A DNA stretch of 42,932 nucleotides from Prevotella sp. (lineage in GTDB: Bacteria; Bacteroidota; Bacteroidia; Bacteroidales; Bacteroidaceae), in NCBI GenBank assembly GCA_017474515.1, contig JAFVHN010000114.1, positions 1 to 42,932 of the forward strand. Direction: 5' to 3'. The translations under genes were made by a program, and so were the position numbers. Below the pieces are notes generated by a model. That model saw only the letters and a list, made by a program, of their open reading frames with translations, was not told the DNA's origin and searched no databases. Numbering within the stretch: the stretch's first letter is position 1; every line of letters starts with the position of its first letter. Positions 26,713 to 36,157 of this stretch are shown here, piece by piece.

Positions 26713-27018
26713 TTAGACCTTGATTTCCACTTCCACTCCGCTGGGGAGTTCGAGCTTCATCAGTGCGTCAACGGTTTTTGCCGATGAGCTGTAGATGTCG
26801 ATCAGGCGTTTGTAGTCCGACAGCTGGAACTGCTCGCGGGCTTTCTTGTTTACGAAAGTGGAGCGGTTCACGGTGTAGATTCTCTTGTGTGTTGGAAGGG
26901 GGATGGGGCCGCTTACAACGGCATCCGTGGCCTTCACTGCCTTCACGATTTTCTCAGCCGACTTGTCAACCAACTTGTGGTCGTAGCTCTTCAGCTTGAT
27001 TCTGATTTTCTGACTCAT
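26713..27018 (-). CDS. rpsJ: 30S ribosomal protein S10 (NusE)
   Basis: A 101-residue protein: [20 protein letters not shown], the loop [20 protein letters not shown], and [15 protein letters not shown]. Besides its 30S role, S10 is NusE in antitermination complexes. It follows fusA directly (88 bases), without the tuf gene found here in many bacteria. Confidence 0.98.
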   Translation of the reverse strand: MSQKIRIKLKSYDHKLVDKSAEKIVKAVKATDAVVSGPIPLPTHKRIYTVNRSTFVNKKAREQFQLSDYKRLIDIYSSSAKTVDALMKLELPSGVEVEIKV

Positions 27019-27106
27019 TGTTTGAATGTAAATGATTAATGATGATTGTTAATAGTGAGAGGGTGTTAAAGAGTCATTTGCTCAACACCACTCTCTTTGT
27101 TTCTTT

Positions 27107-29233
27107 TTAAAGAAGGTCAACACGGCCTTTCATCTCTTCGAGCACAGCCTTGGCGATGGTGCTCGAAACAGGAGAGTGGTGGTCGTATTCCATGGAACTG
27201 GTGGCACGGCCCGAGGTGATGGTGCGCAGTGCGGTGACGTAGCCGAACATCTCGGCCAGGGGCACCATGGCTTTCACGATGCGTGCGCCGCTGCGGGCCT
27301 CTTCCATGCCTTCCACTTGTCCGCGGCGCTTGTTCAGGTCGCCGATGACGTCGCCCATGTTCTCCTCGGGTGTCACCACTTCGAGTTTCATCACGGGTTC
27401 CATGAGCACAGGTCCGGCCTTCACGCAGGCGTTCCTGTAGGCATTGCGGGCAGCCAGTTCAAACGACAGCTGGTCGGAGTCCACGGGGTGGAAAGAGCCG
27501 TCGATGAGCGTCACTTTCAGCGAGTCGAGGGGATAGCCGCCGAGGATACCGTTCTTCATGGCATCTTCAAAGCCTTTCTGCACGGCGGGAATAAATTCCT
27601 TGGGGATGTTTCCGCCCTTCACCTCATTAACGAACTGCAGTCCGCCGTTTTCCTTCACGTCGTAGTCGTCGTCCACGGGACCCACGTTCACGATGATGTC
27701 GGCAAACTTACCGCGTCCGCCCGACTGCTTCTTGTAAACCTCGCGCAGGTTGACGGTCTTGGTGATGGCCTCTTTGTAGTTCACCTGGGGCTTGCCCTGG
27801 TTGCATTCCACCTTAAACTCGCGCTTCAGGCGGTCGATAATGATGTCGAGGTGCAGTTCACCCATTCCCGAGATAACAGTCTGTCCGCTCTGCTCGTCGG
27901 TGTGTACGGTGAAGGTGGGATCTTCCTCGGCCAGTTTGGCCAGTCCGTTGTCCAGTTTGGCAATGTCGGCCTGGCTCTTGGGCTCCACGGCGATTGAAAT
28001 CACGGTGTCGGGGAATGTGATGCTCTCAAGCACGATGGGATGAGCCTCATCGCAGAGGGTGTCGCCGGTGCGGATGTCCTTGAATCCCACGCCGGCGCCG
28101 ATGTCACCGGCCTCGATGCAGTCCATAGGCTGCTGCTTGTTGGAGTTCATCTGGAACAGGCGGCTCACGCGCTCCTTCTTGCCCGAGCGGGTGTTGAAGA
28201 CGTAGGAGCCGGACTCCACTTTTCCTGAATAGACGCGGAAGAACACCAGTCGTCCCACATAGGGGTCGGTGGCAATCTTGAAGGCCAGGGCCGAAGTGGG
28301 TTCATCCTCGCTGGGCTTGCGGTCCTCTTCAGCACCCGTTTCGGGGTTCTCACCGACGATGTTGGGTGTGTCAAGGGGAGAGGGGAGGAAGGCGCAAACG
28401 TAGTCGAGCAACGTCTGCACGCCTTTGTTCTTGAACGAAGAACCGCAGAGCATGGGAGTACATTCCATGGCGAGAGTGCCTTTACGGATGGCGGCGATGA
28501 GTTCCTCTTCTGTGATGCTTTCGGGGTCTTCAAAGAATTTCTCCATGAGCGACTCGTCAAATTCGACGGCCTCTTCCACGAGTTTGTCGCGCCATTCCTG
28601 CACCTCGTCCATCATGTCGGAGGGGATGTCGGTGACTTCAAACTCAGCGCCTTGAGTCTCGTCGTGCCAGATAATTGCCTTCATCTTGATGAGGTCCACA
28701 ATGCCCTTGAACGTTTCCTCTTGTCCAATGGGCACTACCAGTGAAATGGGCTTTGCCCCGAGCACGTCCTTCATCTGCTGAAGCACGTCGAAGTAGTTGG
28801 CACCCGAGCGGTCCATCTTGTTCACGTATCCCAGGCGGGGCACGTTGTATTTGTCGGCCTGGCGCCACACCGTTTCGCTCTGGGGCTGCACGCCGCCTAC
28901 TGCACAGTAGGTGGCCACGGCACCGTCGAGCACGCGCAGCGAGCGCTCCACCTCGGCGGTAAAGTCCACGTGTCCCGGAGTGTCTATCAGGTTGATTTTG
29001 AACTGCTTGTCGTTATAGTGCCAATAGCAGGTTGTGGCGGCAGAAGTGATGGTAATACCGCGTTCCTGCTCCTGAGCCATCCAGTCCATGGTTGCGGCAC
29101 CGTCGTGTACCTCGCCAATCTTATGGGTTTTTCCCGTATAATAGAGGATGCGTTCAGAAGTTGTCGTCTTACCGGCGTCGATGTGTGCCATGATGCCGAT
29201 ATTACGTGTGAGATGTAAATCTTGCTTTGCCAT
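27107..29233 (-). CDS. fusA: elongation factor G
   Basis: A 708-residue translocase GTPase. The G domain has [19 protein letters not shown] (G1), a G2/G3 region with [12 protein letters not shown] and [20 protein letters not shown], and NKMD (G4). Domains II-V follow, with the domain IV region [20 protein letters not shown] and ending [14 protein letters not shown]. Its position in the str operon marks it as the main EF-G rather than a paralogue. Confidence 0.98.
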   Translation of the reverse strand: MAKQDLHLTRNIGIMAHIDAGKTTTSERILYYTGKTHKIGEVHDGAATMDWMAQEQERGITITSAATTCYWHYNDKQFKINLIDTPGHVDFTAEVERSLRVLDGAVATYCAVGGVQPQSETVWRQADKYNVPRLGYVNKMDRSGANYFDVLQQMKDVLGAKPISLVVPIGQEETFKGIVDLIKMKAIIWHDETQGAEFEVTDIPSDMMDEVQEWRDKLVEEAVEFDESLMEKFFEDPESITEEELIAAIRKGTLAMECTPMLCGSSFKNKGVQTLLDYVCAFLPSPLDTPNIVGENPETGAEEDRKPSEDEPTSALAFKIATDPYVGRLVFFRVYSGKVESGSYVFNTRSGKKERVSRLFQMNSNKQQPMDCIEAGDIGAGVGFKDIRTGDTLCDEAHPIVLESITFPDTVISIAVEPKSQADIAKLDNGLAKLAEEDPTFTVHTDEQSGQTVISGMGELHLDIIIDRLKREFKVECNQGKPQVNYKEAITKTVNLREVYKKQSGGRGKFADIIVNVGPVDDDYDVKENGGLQFVNEVKGGNIPKEFIPAVQKGFEDAMKNGILGGYPLDSLKVTLIDGSFHPVDSDQLSFELAARNAYRNACVKAGPVLMEPVMKLEVVTPEENMGDVIGDLNKRRGQVEGMEEARSGARIVKAMVPLAEMFGYVTALRTITSGRATSSMEYDHHSPVSSTIAKAVLEEMKGRVDLL

Positions 29234-29294
29234 TGAATGCTTCTATTCTTTATCCTAAAAAGTCTTTTTACCTAATACCTTATACCCTGATTCA

Positions 29295-29771
29295 TTAGAA
29301 GCGGAAGTGTGCAAAAGCGCGGTTAGCCTCTGCCATCCTGTGCATGTCTTCCTTTCTCTTGAAAGCACCACCCTGGCTGTTGTAAGCGTCCATGATTTCG
29401 GCAGCGAGGCGCTCGGCCATCGACTTGCCACCACGCTTGCGTGCGTAGATAATCATGTTCTTCATAGAAACACTCTCCTTGCGGTCGGGGCGAATCTCTG
29501 TGGGCACCTGGAAGGTGGCACCGCCGATACGGCGGCTCTTCACCTCCACCTGGGGTGTGATGTTGTCAAGAGCCTGCTTCCAGATTTCGAGGGCGGACTT
29601 TTCTTCCTTAGCCATTTTCTCGCCGACGAGCTCCAGGGCGTGATAGAAAATCTTATACGACGTATTCTTCTTTCCGTCGTACATCAAGTGGTTTACGAAT
29701 TTCGAGACCTTCTGGTCGTTGTAAACGGGATCCGGCAGGATCACACGCTTCTTTGGTTTTGCTTTTCTCAT
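29295..29771 (-). CDS. rpsG: 30S ribosomal protein S7
   Basis: A 158-residue protein: [40 protein letters not shown] and the tail [15 protein letters not shown]. It nucleates the 30S head. A 168-base gap separates it from rpsL, enough for a regulatory leader; an imperfect CCAAGACC/GGTCTGG stem is visible near 29896-29916. Confidence 0.98.
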   Translation of the reverse strand: MRKAKPKKRVILPDPVYNDQKVSKFVNHLMYDGKKNTSYKIFYHALELVGEKMAKEEKSALEIWKQALDNITPQVEVKSRRIGGATFQVPTEIRPDRKESVSMKNMIIYARKRGGKSMAERLAAEIMDAYNSQGGAFKRKEDMHRMAEANRAFAHFRF

Positions 29772-29939
29772 TTTTCTAAGAAATTAATTCTGCTTGGGGC
29801 TGTCTTCTTCGTTCTTCAACGTCCGCTCCCGGACATTTACTCAACCTGTCTAACAATTCTCCAGCAAAACGATTTTTGTTAATGAAAACGGCCTTAGCCC
29901 AGACCCTCCCCGGTCTTGGCGTCGGGCTTGAAAGGGTTT

Positions 29940-30323
29940 TTACTTCTTTTGTTTCTTCGGGCGCTTGGCACCATACTTGGAACGGCGCTGAGTGCGGTTG
30001 GCCACGCCGGCGGTGTCGAGCGTACCGCGAACAATGTGATAGCGCACGCCGGGCAGGTCTTTCACACGACCGCCGCGCACCAAAACGATAGAGTGCTCCT
30101 GAAGGTTGTGGCCCTCTCCCGGAATGTAGGAGTTCACTTCCTTCTGGTTTGTCAAACGAACACGGGCAACTTTGCGCATTGCCGAATTAGGCTTCTTCGG
30201 GGTCGTGGTGTACACGCGCACACACACGCCACGACGCTGAGGACATGAGTCCAAAGCGGGCGACTTGCTCTTGTCAACAAGTACCTTTCTGCCTTTTCTA
30301 ACTAATTGTGAAATAGTAGGCAT
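29940..30323 (-). CDS. rpsL: 30S ribosomal protein S12
   Basis: A 127-residue protein. The decoding-centre loops [16 protein letters not shown] and [19 protein letters not shown] are present. The lysines changed in classical streptomycin-resistant mutants are the wild-type residues here. It is the first gene of the super-operon. Confidence 0.98.
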   Translation of the reverse strand: MPTISQLVRKGRKVLVDKSKSPALDSCPQRRGVCVRVYTTTPKKPNSAMRKVARVRLTNQKEVNSYIPGEGHNLQEHSIVLVRGGRVKDLPGVRYHIVRGTLDTAGVANRTQRRSKYGAKRPKKQKK

Positions 30324-30406
30324 TATAAAATTAATTTTTAATTATATATATTGTTTTATTATATTCGTAAACCGGCACTATAATCCCTGCGGACTATTTC
30401 GGGCTG

Positions 30407-30414
30407 CAAAGGTA
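30407..30414 (-). promoter_or_regulatory. -7 box of the str/ribosomal super-operon promoter
   Basis: On the minus strand TACCTTTG (30414-30407) matches TAnnTTTG, giving a leader of roughly 75-80 nt before rpsL. No canonical -33 element was found at the expected distance. The 30415-30571 stretch is AT-rich and otherwise featureless. Confidence 0.55.
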
Positions 30415-30571
30415 CGAACTTTCGGTGAAAATACCTAATTATATAAATGCCAAATGAGGCTTTTACTGAAATAATTAACAATATATAACTACTGTTTGCA
30501 CAATTTAATCAAATATTTTTACTTTTTCCGAAGTTTTCAAAGAATATTACAGCGGTTTTGGGGGGCGGAAT

Positions 30572-30652
30572 GATTCTAGATATTCTAGAGGTTCTAGATA
30601 ATCTATAGATTCTAGAGATTCTAGAAAATCTAGATAATCTAGAGGTTCTAGA
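30572..30652. repeat. TCTAGA nonamer tandem array (9 x 9 bp)
   Basis: Nine units of exactly 9 bp with consensus NNWTCTAGA. The fourth reads TAATCTATA, and eight of nine keep the palindrome TCTAGA. It begins 4 bp beyond the stop codon of the minus-strand gene and lies between that gene and the ribosomal promoter region. Because each unit is self-complementary, the transcript could fold in many registers. It could act as a terminator or a protein-binding array. Confidence 0.9.
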
Positions 30653-30656
30653 AAAA

Positions 30657-31877
30657 TCACTTCAACAGCGCCCGGAGCCCCTCATCGGCCACCAGCCGGT
30701 TGCCATTCCACACAAGGCGGCCTTCTCTGCAGTCGCTCTCACGGATGAAGCGGATGACATCGGCGTCGGGCTGCATCACGCATCGCCATTCGTTGCGCCC
30801 CAGGCCGGGAGCATCGGCGGCAAGATTATTGTTTAACACAAACTCGTGGGCGCCTGCCTTGCACTCATAGAAATGCAACGACAACTCATCGCCTGTGCCC
30901 AGCTTATGGTAGCCGAGGGCATTGGTGTTTTCGGGGAGAAACCCTTTCCGCTGGGCGCACTCGGTGAGCACGGCCGCCACGGTGCTGCCGTCGCTGCAAT
31001 GCCACAGCCGGCAGGTGAAATAATAGAACCCCTCCATCGACAGGGCCTCGGCATAGTCGGCCTGGCGGGGTGTGCTCCTCACCGCCACGCAGATGGGCAG
31101 CGACAGATAGGTGCCGCCTTCGAGGTGCCCCTCTGGTTCCGCCTTCGCATCACGCAGTTCCATCTTCGCCCTTGTTGTCACGGCGTCGAGGATGTTGTCG
31201 GCCCAGGAATCCTTTTTCTCCGACACCGTGATTGGACTGGTGTCAGGACCTTTATAGACCAGTTGCCCGCGCTCCCACCGCAGCCGCGCATCCACGCCGC
31301 AACGTCCCCAACGGTGGTTCATCTCAATGCTGTTATGGTCTTTGCTGTCTGGAAAACTGGTCTGCCGCTTAACGATGCCGTCGGTGAAGTCGCTGCCCTG
31401 GCAATAGGGGACCAGGCGGCGAGCAACGCTGTCATAGCGGTAGTAATAGGCATCCTGCGCGTCGGAGGACAACGGCTTGTGGCAGGTGACGCCAAGGGCC
31501 ACAGCCTTCTCTTCCTCGAAGATGATGCGCATGGAAAAGCTCTCATGGCTGAAATAGCAGCTGTCGCGGTCGATAAAGATTTTCGGCTTCGCCCTGTTGA
31601 AAGTGATGCGGGTGTCGCCATCCACGACGGCCATCAGCATCTGGTAATACTCGGAAGGGAAATGCGACGTGAAAGCGCGGAGGAAATCCACAATATGGGG
31701 TTCGCCCTTGCCGGCCACGGAGATGGTGTCGTTACGCCAGTGGGCGGGCATGGGGCAGTCGATGCTGCGTGTCCACAGGTCCTTCTTCTCATCATCGGCA
31801 GGTTGCACGCCGTTATTCTGAGCCGATGCTGCCATACACATTATTATATATATAAGGGCGGTCGAAAATCTTTTCAT
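30657..31877 (-). CDS. secreted protein of unknown function
   Basis: A 406-residue protein starting at ATG 31877, which opens a clear signal peptide (MKRFSTALIYIIMCMAASAQ). The frame extends to 31967, but those 30 residues would overlap the promoter. After the signal there is an acidic start (PADDEKKDLWTRSID), then a mixed alpha/beta protein rich in aromatic residues, with several Cys (including CHKPLSS, RWGRCGVDA, FTCRLWHCS) and a charged C-terminus. I recognise no domain or catalytic motif. It is monocistronic, between the TCTAGA array and a divergent feoAB. Confidence 0.8.
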   Translation of the reverse strand: MKRFSTALIYIIMCMAASAQNNGVQPADDEKKDLWTRSIDCPMPAHWRNDTISVAGKGEPHIVDFLRAFTSHFPSEYYQMLMAVVDGDTRITFNRAKPKIFIDRDSCYFSHESFSMRIIFEEEKAVALGVTCHKPLSSDAQDAYYYRYDSVARRLVPYCQGSDFTDGIVKRQTSFPDSKDHNSIEMNHRWGRCGVDARLRWERGQLVYKGPDTSPITVSEKKDSWADNILDAVTTRAKMELRDAKAEPEGHLEGGTYLSLPICVAVRSTPRQADYAEALSMEGFYYFTCRLWHCSDGSTVAAVLTECAQRKGFLPENTNALGYHKLGTGDELSLHFYECKAGAHEFVLNNNLAADAPGLGRNEWRCVMQPDADVIRFIRESDCREGRLVWNGNRLVADEGLRALLK

Positions 31878-31903
31878 TGGGTTATTCTTTTTCGTTTGAC
31901 AGG

Positions 31904-31933
31904 CAAAATTAGTAATAAATCCCGAAACGGCAA
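31904..31933 (-). promoter_or_regulatory. promoter of the secreted unknown gene
   Basis: On the minus strand TTGC (31933-31930), 18 nt, then TAATTTTG (31911-31904). The -7 box is a full match. The leader is about 20 nt. Confidence 0.55.
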
Positions 31934-32186
31934 GCCCGACGGACATATTATTACGCTTTTTTAGCAAGCGCCATTCATTTGCAAAAAAGGCAGGGGGATT
32001 TTAAACAACGGACACGGGTAGGAGCCGACATTTACAAGCACCGGTACGGGCAGTTTTCGTGATATTGGCACCGGAAATTGTAGTTTCAAGGTATTCGCGG
32101 CTCTGAACCGCGGGCAAAGAGTCATCATTTTTAGGTATTTTTGTTTCACAAGGGCCTCTTGCAACCCGTTTGCAAGGAAAAAAGAG
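31934..32186. other. divergent intergenic region upstream of feoAB
   Basis: About 250 bp with no convincing gene. A TATTTTTG box at 32136-32143 could be a second, upstream feoAB promoter. A short CGCGG/CCGCG hairpin lies near 32095-32113. I found no recognisable Fur box. Confidence 0.4.
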
Positions 32187-32194
32187 TAATTTTG
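32187..32194 (+). promoter_or_regulatory. -7 box of feoAB
   Basis: TAATTTTG, a full TAnnTTTG match, 28 nt before the ATG at 32222. No -33 element has standard spacing. Confidence 0.5.
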
Positions 32195-32221
32195 CATCGT
32201 AAAACAAAAAAAAGAAACGAT

Positions 32222-34633
32222 ATGAAACTTTCGGAACTGAAGACGGGCGAGAGAGGTGTCATCGTGAAGGTGTCGGGACACGGCGGCTTCCGCAAGCGCA
32301 TCATCGAAATGGGCTTCGTGAAAGGGAAAGAGGTGGAGGTGCTGCTCAACGCGCCCTTGCAAGACCCCGTGAAATATAAAATCATGGGTTACGAGGTGTC
32401 ACTGCGACATAGCGAGGCTCGGCAGATTGAGGTGGTGAGCGCCGACGAAATGGCCAACAAGGAGCAACAGGAAACAACAGGCGAGCAACCGAGAACCATG
32501 GTGGAAACGGAGGAAACCGTGAGCCGAAAGCTACGTTCGGAGGCCCTGCGCAGGCGCAGGGAAATCAATGTGGCACTGGTGGGCAACCCCAATTGCGGCA
32601 AGACATCGTTCTTCAACTTCGCCAGCGGCGCCCACGAACGCGTAGGCAACTACTCGGGCGTCACCGTCGATGCCAAGGAGGGCGTGGCCGAATACAAGGG
32701 CTACCGCTTCAACCTTGTGGACCTGCCCGGCACTTACTCGCTCAGTGCCTACAGCCCCGAGGAACTCTATGTGAGGAAACAAATCGTGGAGAAGACGCCC
32801 GACGTCATCATCAACGTCATCGACGCAAGCAACCTGGAACGTAACCTCTACCTCACCACGCAGCTCATTGACATGAACCTCACAGTGGTGGGTGCGCTCA
32901 ACATGTACGACGAGCTGGAGGCCAGGGGCGACAAACTCGACACCCACGTGCTGGGACAGCTGATGGGATTTCCCATGGTGCCCACGGTGTTCAGGAACGG
33001 ACGCGGCGTGAACGACCTCTTCCAGACCGTCATACAGGTCTATGAGGGAAAGTTCAAGCATCACGAGGTGCGACACATCCACATCAACCACGGCTCATGC
33101 ATCGAGCAGGGAATCAGCGAGATACAAAAATTCCTGAAGGCCGACGACGCGCTGCGCCAGCGATTCTCAACCCGCTATCTGGCCATCAAGCTGTTGGAAA
33201 ACGACAAAGAGGCGGAAAACATCGTGGGCGAGCTGAAGAACGGTCGGCAAATCATTGAAGCCCGCAACCGCGCTGCCGCCGCCATCAAGGAGGAGCTGAA
33301 AGAAGATAGCGAAACGGCCATCATGGATGCCAAGTACGGTTTCATCCACGGTGCTTTGCACGAAACGGGCTTCGAGGAGGGAAAGAACAAGGACACTTAC
33401 CTGATGACTCACGCCCTCGATGCCATCATCACCCATAAATGGCTGGGGTTCCCGCTGTTCTTCTTCTTCCTGTTCCTTATGTTCGAGGTGACGTTCACGC
33501 TGGGCCAATACCCCATGGACTGGATCGACGCGGGCGTGGGGCTGCTCAGCGAAGGGGTGAGCAACCTCTTGCCCGACGGACCGGTGAAAGACATGATTGT
33601 TGACGGGGCCATCGCCGGTGTGGGGGCTGTCATTGTGTTCCTTCCACAGATTCTCATTCTCTACACCTTCATCTCGTTCATGGAAGACTCGGGCTACATG
33701 GCCCGCGCCGCATTTATCATGGACAAACTGATGCACAAGATGGGCGTCCACGGCAAGTCGTTCATACCGCTCATCATGGGCTTTGGTTGCAACGTGCCGG
33801 CGGTGATGGCCACGCGCACCATCGAGAGCCGCCGTTCAAGGCTTATCACCATGCTGGTGCTGCCACTGATGAGCTGTTCGGCACGCCTGCCCATCTACAT
33901 CATGATAGTGGGGACGTTCTTTGCGGTGAAATACCAAAGTGCCATCATGATAGCACTTTATGCCATCGGCATCGTGCTGGCCGTGGTGATGAGCCGCATT
34001 TTCAGCCAGTATGTGGTGAAGGGCGAGGACACGCCGTTCGTCATGGAACTGCCGCCCTACCGCTTCCCCACATGGAAGGCCATTGCCCGCCACACCTGGG
34101 AGAAAGGCAAGCAGTACCTAAAGAAAATGGGCGGCATCATCCTCGTGGCAAGCATCATCGTGTGGGCGCTCGGCTATTTCCCCCACAACGACACGCTCTC
34201 GCGGCAGGAACAACAGGAACAGAGTTTCATCGGACACATCGGGAAAGCCATAGAACCGGCATTCCGCCTGCAGGGCTTCGACTGGAAGCTCGACGTGTCG
34301 CTCATCGCCGGCGTGGGAGCCAAGGAAATCGTGGCCTCCACCATGGGCGTGCTCTACGCCAACGACGAGGAGGTGGCCGACGACAGCCTCGGCGACCAGA
34401 CGCAGCGCTATGCCAACCTGCGGCAGCAGATGGAGGCCGACGGCATCACGCCCCTCATCGCCTTGGCCTATCTGCTCTTCGTGCTCATCTATTTTCCTTG
34501 CATAGCCACCATTGCAGCTATCAAAGGCGAAACGGGGTCGTGGCGATGGGCAGTCTTCGCCGCCGTCTATACTACGGTGCTGGCGTGGGTGGTGTCGGCA
34601 CTGGTTTTCCAAGTCGGTTCGCTCTTTATATAA
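32222..34633 (+). CDS. feoB: ferrous iron transporter, FeoA-FeoB fusion
   Basis: An 803-residue protein starting at ATG 32222; the frame extends upstream to 32141 without similarity. Residues 1-72 are a FeoA SH3-like domain (MKLSELKTGERGVIVKVSGH). After a charged linker comes the FeoB GTPase domain: G1 GNPNCGKT at 121-128, the GNYSGVTVDAKEG switch region, DLPGTYSLSAYSPEE (G3) and NMYD (G4). The membrane part (about 400-803) has the two Gate-type repeats, including GYMARAAFIMDKLMHKMGVH and GFGCNVPAVMATRTIE, and a Cys at LPLMSCSARLPIY. It imports Fe2+ across the inner membrane. The FeoAB fusion is typical of Bacteroides, Porphyromonas and Prevotella. Confidence 0.97.
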   Translation: MKLSELKTGERGVIVKVSGHGGFRKRIIEMGFVKGKEVEVLLNAPLQDPVKYKIMGYEVSLRHSEARQIEVVSADEMANKEQQETTGEQPRTMVETEETVSRKLRSEALRRRREINVALVGNPNCGKTSFFNFASGAHERVGNYSGVTVDAKEGVAEYKGYRFNLVDLPGTYSLSAYSPEELYVRKQIVEKTPDVIINVIDASNLERNLYLTTQLIDMNLTVVGALNMYDELEARGDKLDTHVLGQLMGFPMVPTVFRNGRGVNDLFQTVIQVYEGKFKHHEVRHIHINHGSCIEQGISEIQKFLKADDALRQRFSTRYLAIKLLENDKEAENIVGELKNGRQIIEARNRAAAAIKEELKEDSETAIMDAKYGFIHGALHETGFEEGKNKDTYLMTHALDAIITHKWLGFPLFFFFLFLMFEVTFTLGQYPMDWIDAGVGLLSEGVSNLLPDGPVKDMIVDGAIAGVGAVIVFLPQILILYTFISFMEDSGYMARAAFIMDKLMHKMGVHGKSFIPLIMGFGCNVPAVMATRTIESRRSRLITMLVLPLMSCSARLPIYIMIVGTFFAVKYQSAIMIALYAIGIVLAVVMSRIFSQYVVKGEDTPFVMELPPYRFPTWKAIARHTWEKGKQYLKKMGGIILVASIIVWALGYFPHNDTLSRQEQQEQSFIGHIGKAIEPAFRLQGFDWKLDVSLIAGVGAKEIVASTMGVLYANDEEVADDSLGDQTQRYANLRQQMEADGITPLIALAYLLFVLIYFPCIATIAAIKGETGSWRWAVFAAVYTTVLAWVVSALVFQVGSLFI

Positions 34634-34668
34634 CAACCCCAAACCTCACCCCTGACGGGGATTTTTAC

Positions 34669-34707
34669 AAAAATATTTGAAACAGTGCCTCTGTTTCAAA
34701 TATTTTT
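34669..34707 (+). terminator. terminator of feoAB
   Basis: A perfect 17-bp stem (AAAAATATTTGAAACAG and its complement) with a 5-nt loop, then a T run. The next promoter box follows immediately (34710). Confidence 0.88.
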
Positions 34708-34709
34708 TT

Positions 34710-34717
34710 TAACTTTG
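34710..34717 (+). promoter_or_regulatory. -7 box of the methyltransferase gene
   Basis: TAACTTTG, 3 nt beyond the feoAB terminator stem. The -33 region would lie inside the hairpin. The leader to the ATG at 34810 is about 85 nt. Confidence 0.55.
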
Positions 34718-34809
34718 CAGGGATTAACGACTTCGGGAAAGAAACGGCATGGAACGGCTTTTCCGGGGGCGCAAACCACAATATAGACAAACCAAAGCCT
34801 CAATACATT

Positions 34810-35727
34810 ATGACTTATTTAGAAAAAGAGATTGCCGACCGCCTTGAAATCATGGGCACCTACTACGACCTCGACGCCCTGTTGCAGGACAAGACGGACA
34901 ACAAGGCCGTGGCCAAGTATTACCGCAAGTCGGACTTCTTCTACAACCTCATCAACTCGCGCGGCGGCTTCCATCTCCACATGGGACTGTCCGACGACGT
35001 GTTCTTCCACAAAGAAGACTTCCTCAAGCAGGCGCAGTTCGTTGAGACGCTCATCGACAAACCGGTAATGAACATTCTGGAAATCGGCGCCGGCCGCCTG
35101 CCCAACACCAAATACCTGGCGAAGAAATTCCCGCAGCACAGCTTCACCGCCCTCGACATTCCCAACCGCAACTTCCTGAAGAACAAGGTGCCGGGCAATG
35201 TCAAGCTGTTGGAAGGCGACTACCACGACCTCTCCGTTTTCCCCGAAAACAATTTCGACATCGTCTTCGGCGTGGAGACCCTCTCCTACTCTGCCAACAA
35301 GGAGCGCGTGACCAAGGAGATTGCCCGTGTGCTGAAACCCGGCGGAAAGGTGGTGTTCTTCGACATCTACGATGCAAAGCCACAGGAGGAGATGACGGAC
35401 TTCGAGAAGCGCGTATCGGCCATCACCCTGGCCAGCATGCGCATCACGCCCAAGGACCAGTACATCGGCAACCTCGGCAAATATCTTGCCCGCAACGGCT
35501 TCAAAGACGTTGAGATTACCGACCTCACCCACGCCATCCGTCCCAGCCTGCGCCGCCTGGACCGCATCTGCTGCTACTACTTCATGCACCCCAAGTTCAT
35601 GAAGTTCATCCGCCACTTCGTTTCCCAGGACGCCGACAACAACGCCATCGGCGGCTGGCTGATGTTCCTGACCTTCGACGCCGAGAACTTCCACCAGTAC
35701 AACCGCACCGTGGCCACAAAGATTTGA
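34810..35727 (+). CDS. SAM-dependent class I methyltransferase
   Basis: A 305-residue cytoplasmic protein. An N-terminal helical segment (1 to about 85, including FFYNLINSRGGFHLHMG) precedes the Rossmann-like domain. Motif I is NILEIGAGRLPNTKYLAKKF (about 89-108), motif II the acidic LDIPNR, motif III LLEGDYHDLSVFPENNFDIV, and the post-motif EIARVLKPGGKVVFFDIYDA. The C-terminal part (about 205-305) resembles lipid or small-molecule methyltransferases of the Methyltransf_11 type and carries a Cys pair (RICCYYFMHPKF). The substrate is unknown. It is monocistronic, between feoAB and a small gene. Confidence 0.88.
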   Translation: MTYLEKEIADRLEIMGTYYDLDALLQDKTDNKAVAKYYRKSDFFYNLINSRGGFHLHMGLSDDVFFHKEDFLKQAQFVETLIDKPVMNILEIGAGRLPNTKYLAKKFPQHSFTALDIPNRNFLKNKVPGNVKLLEGDYHDLSVFPENNFDIVFGVETLSYSANKERVTKEIARVLKPGGKVVFFDIYDAKPQEEMTDFEKRVSAITLASMRITPKDQYIGNLGKYLARNGFKDVEITDLTHAIRPSLRRLDRICCYYFMHPKFMKFIRHFVSQDADNNAIGGWLMFLTFDAENFHQYNRTVATKI

Positions 35728-35778
35728 CTGAAAGAAAGTTGTTTTCCGGCAAAAGCATTGTTGTTTTAGGGAAAAGTG

Positions 35779-35786
35779 TATTTTTG
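35779..35786 (+). promoter_or_regulatory. -7 box of the small gene at 35806
   Basis: TATTTTTG, a full match, with TTG at 35758-35760 as a possible -33, 20 nt before the ATG at 35806. Confidence 0.5.
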
Positions 35787-35805
35787 CAACGGTAAAGAAA
35801 AACAG

Positions 35806-36102
35806 ATGATGATGCAATTGGCAAGTAATGGTAAAGTGGTCGTTGAAAGAGAAAGACCACATGGCACAGAAGCAAAGATGCCATCTGTCAGAGAAAGAAG
35901 AATGACTCAGGGCCGTAAGAAGACCATGCGTCCTGAACTAATGAGCAAAGACGAGTTCTTCAGAAACATTATTCAAGGGACACAGAATAGGAACGTTTAA
36001 GAAGGAGTATCCCACCTATGCTGAAACAATTCTGACAGAATGTGACATTTACGACTCAAATGGCAATAAGTATCACATAGAACGTGCCATGTGGATAAGG
36101 AA
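35806..36102 (+). pseudogene. small unknown gene, apparently split by a frameshift
   Basis: From ATG 35806 a frame encodes 64 residues (MMMQLASNGKVVVERERPHG, then TEAKMPSVRERRMTQGRKKT, MRPELMSKDEFFRNI...) and stops at 36000. From about 35970 the +1 frame is open and continues in a protein-like way (FKGHRIGTFKKEYPTYAETI, LTECDIYDSNGNKYHIERAM, WIRKQ) up to the terminator hairpin. Joining the frames near 35970 would give a charged protein of about 100 residues. This fits a one-base indel; a programmed shift or two separate small genes cannot be excluded. It has its own promoter and terminator. I do not recognise the family. Confidence 0.5.
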
Positions 36103-36134
36103 ACAGGACTTGCAATATAATTCGCAAGTCCTGT
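36103..36134. terminator. terminator between the small gene and the convergent LRR gene
   Basis: ACAGGACTTGC and GCAAGTCCTGT form an 11-bp stem with a 10-nt loop followed by TTTTT. It may also end the minus-strand gene, which stops 24 bases away. Confidence 0.8.
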
Positions 36135-36157
36135 TTTTTGATTTATTCCACATCAAT

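Noticed and set aside
29940-30323. Streptomycin-resistance form of S12
   Set aside because: The two lysine positions that change in resistant mutants are wild type.
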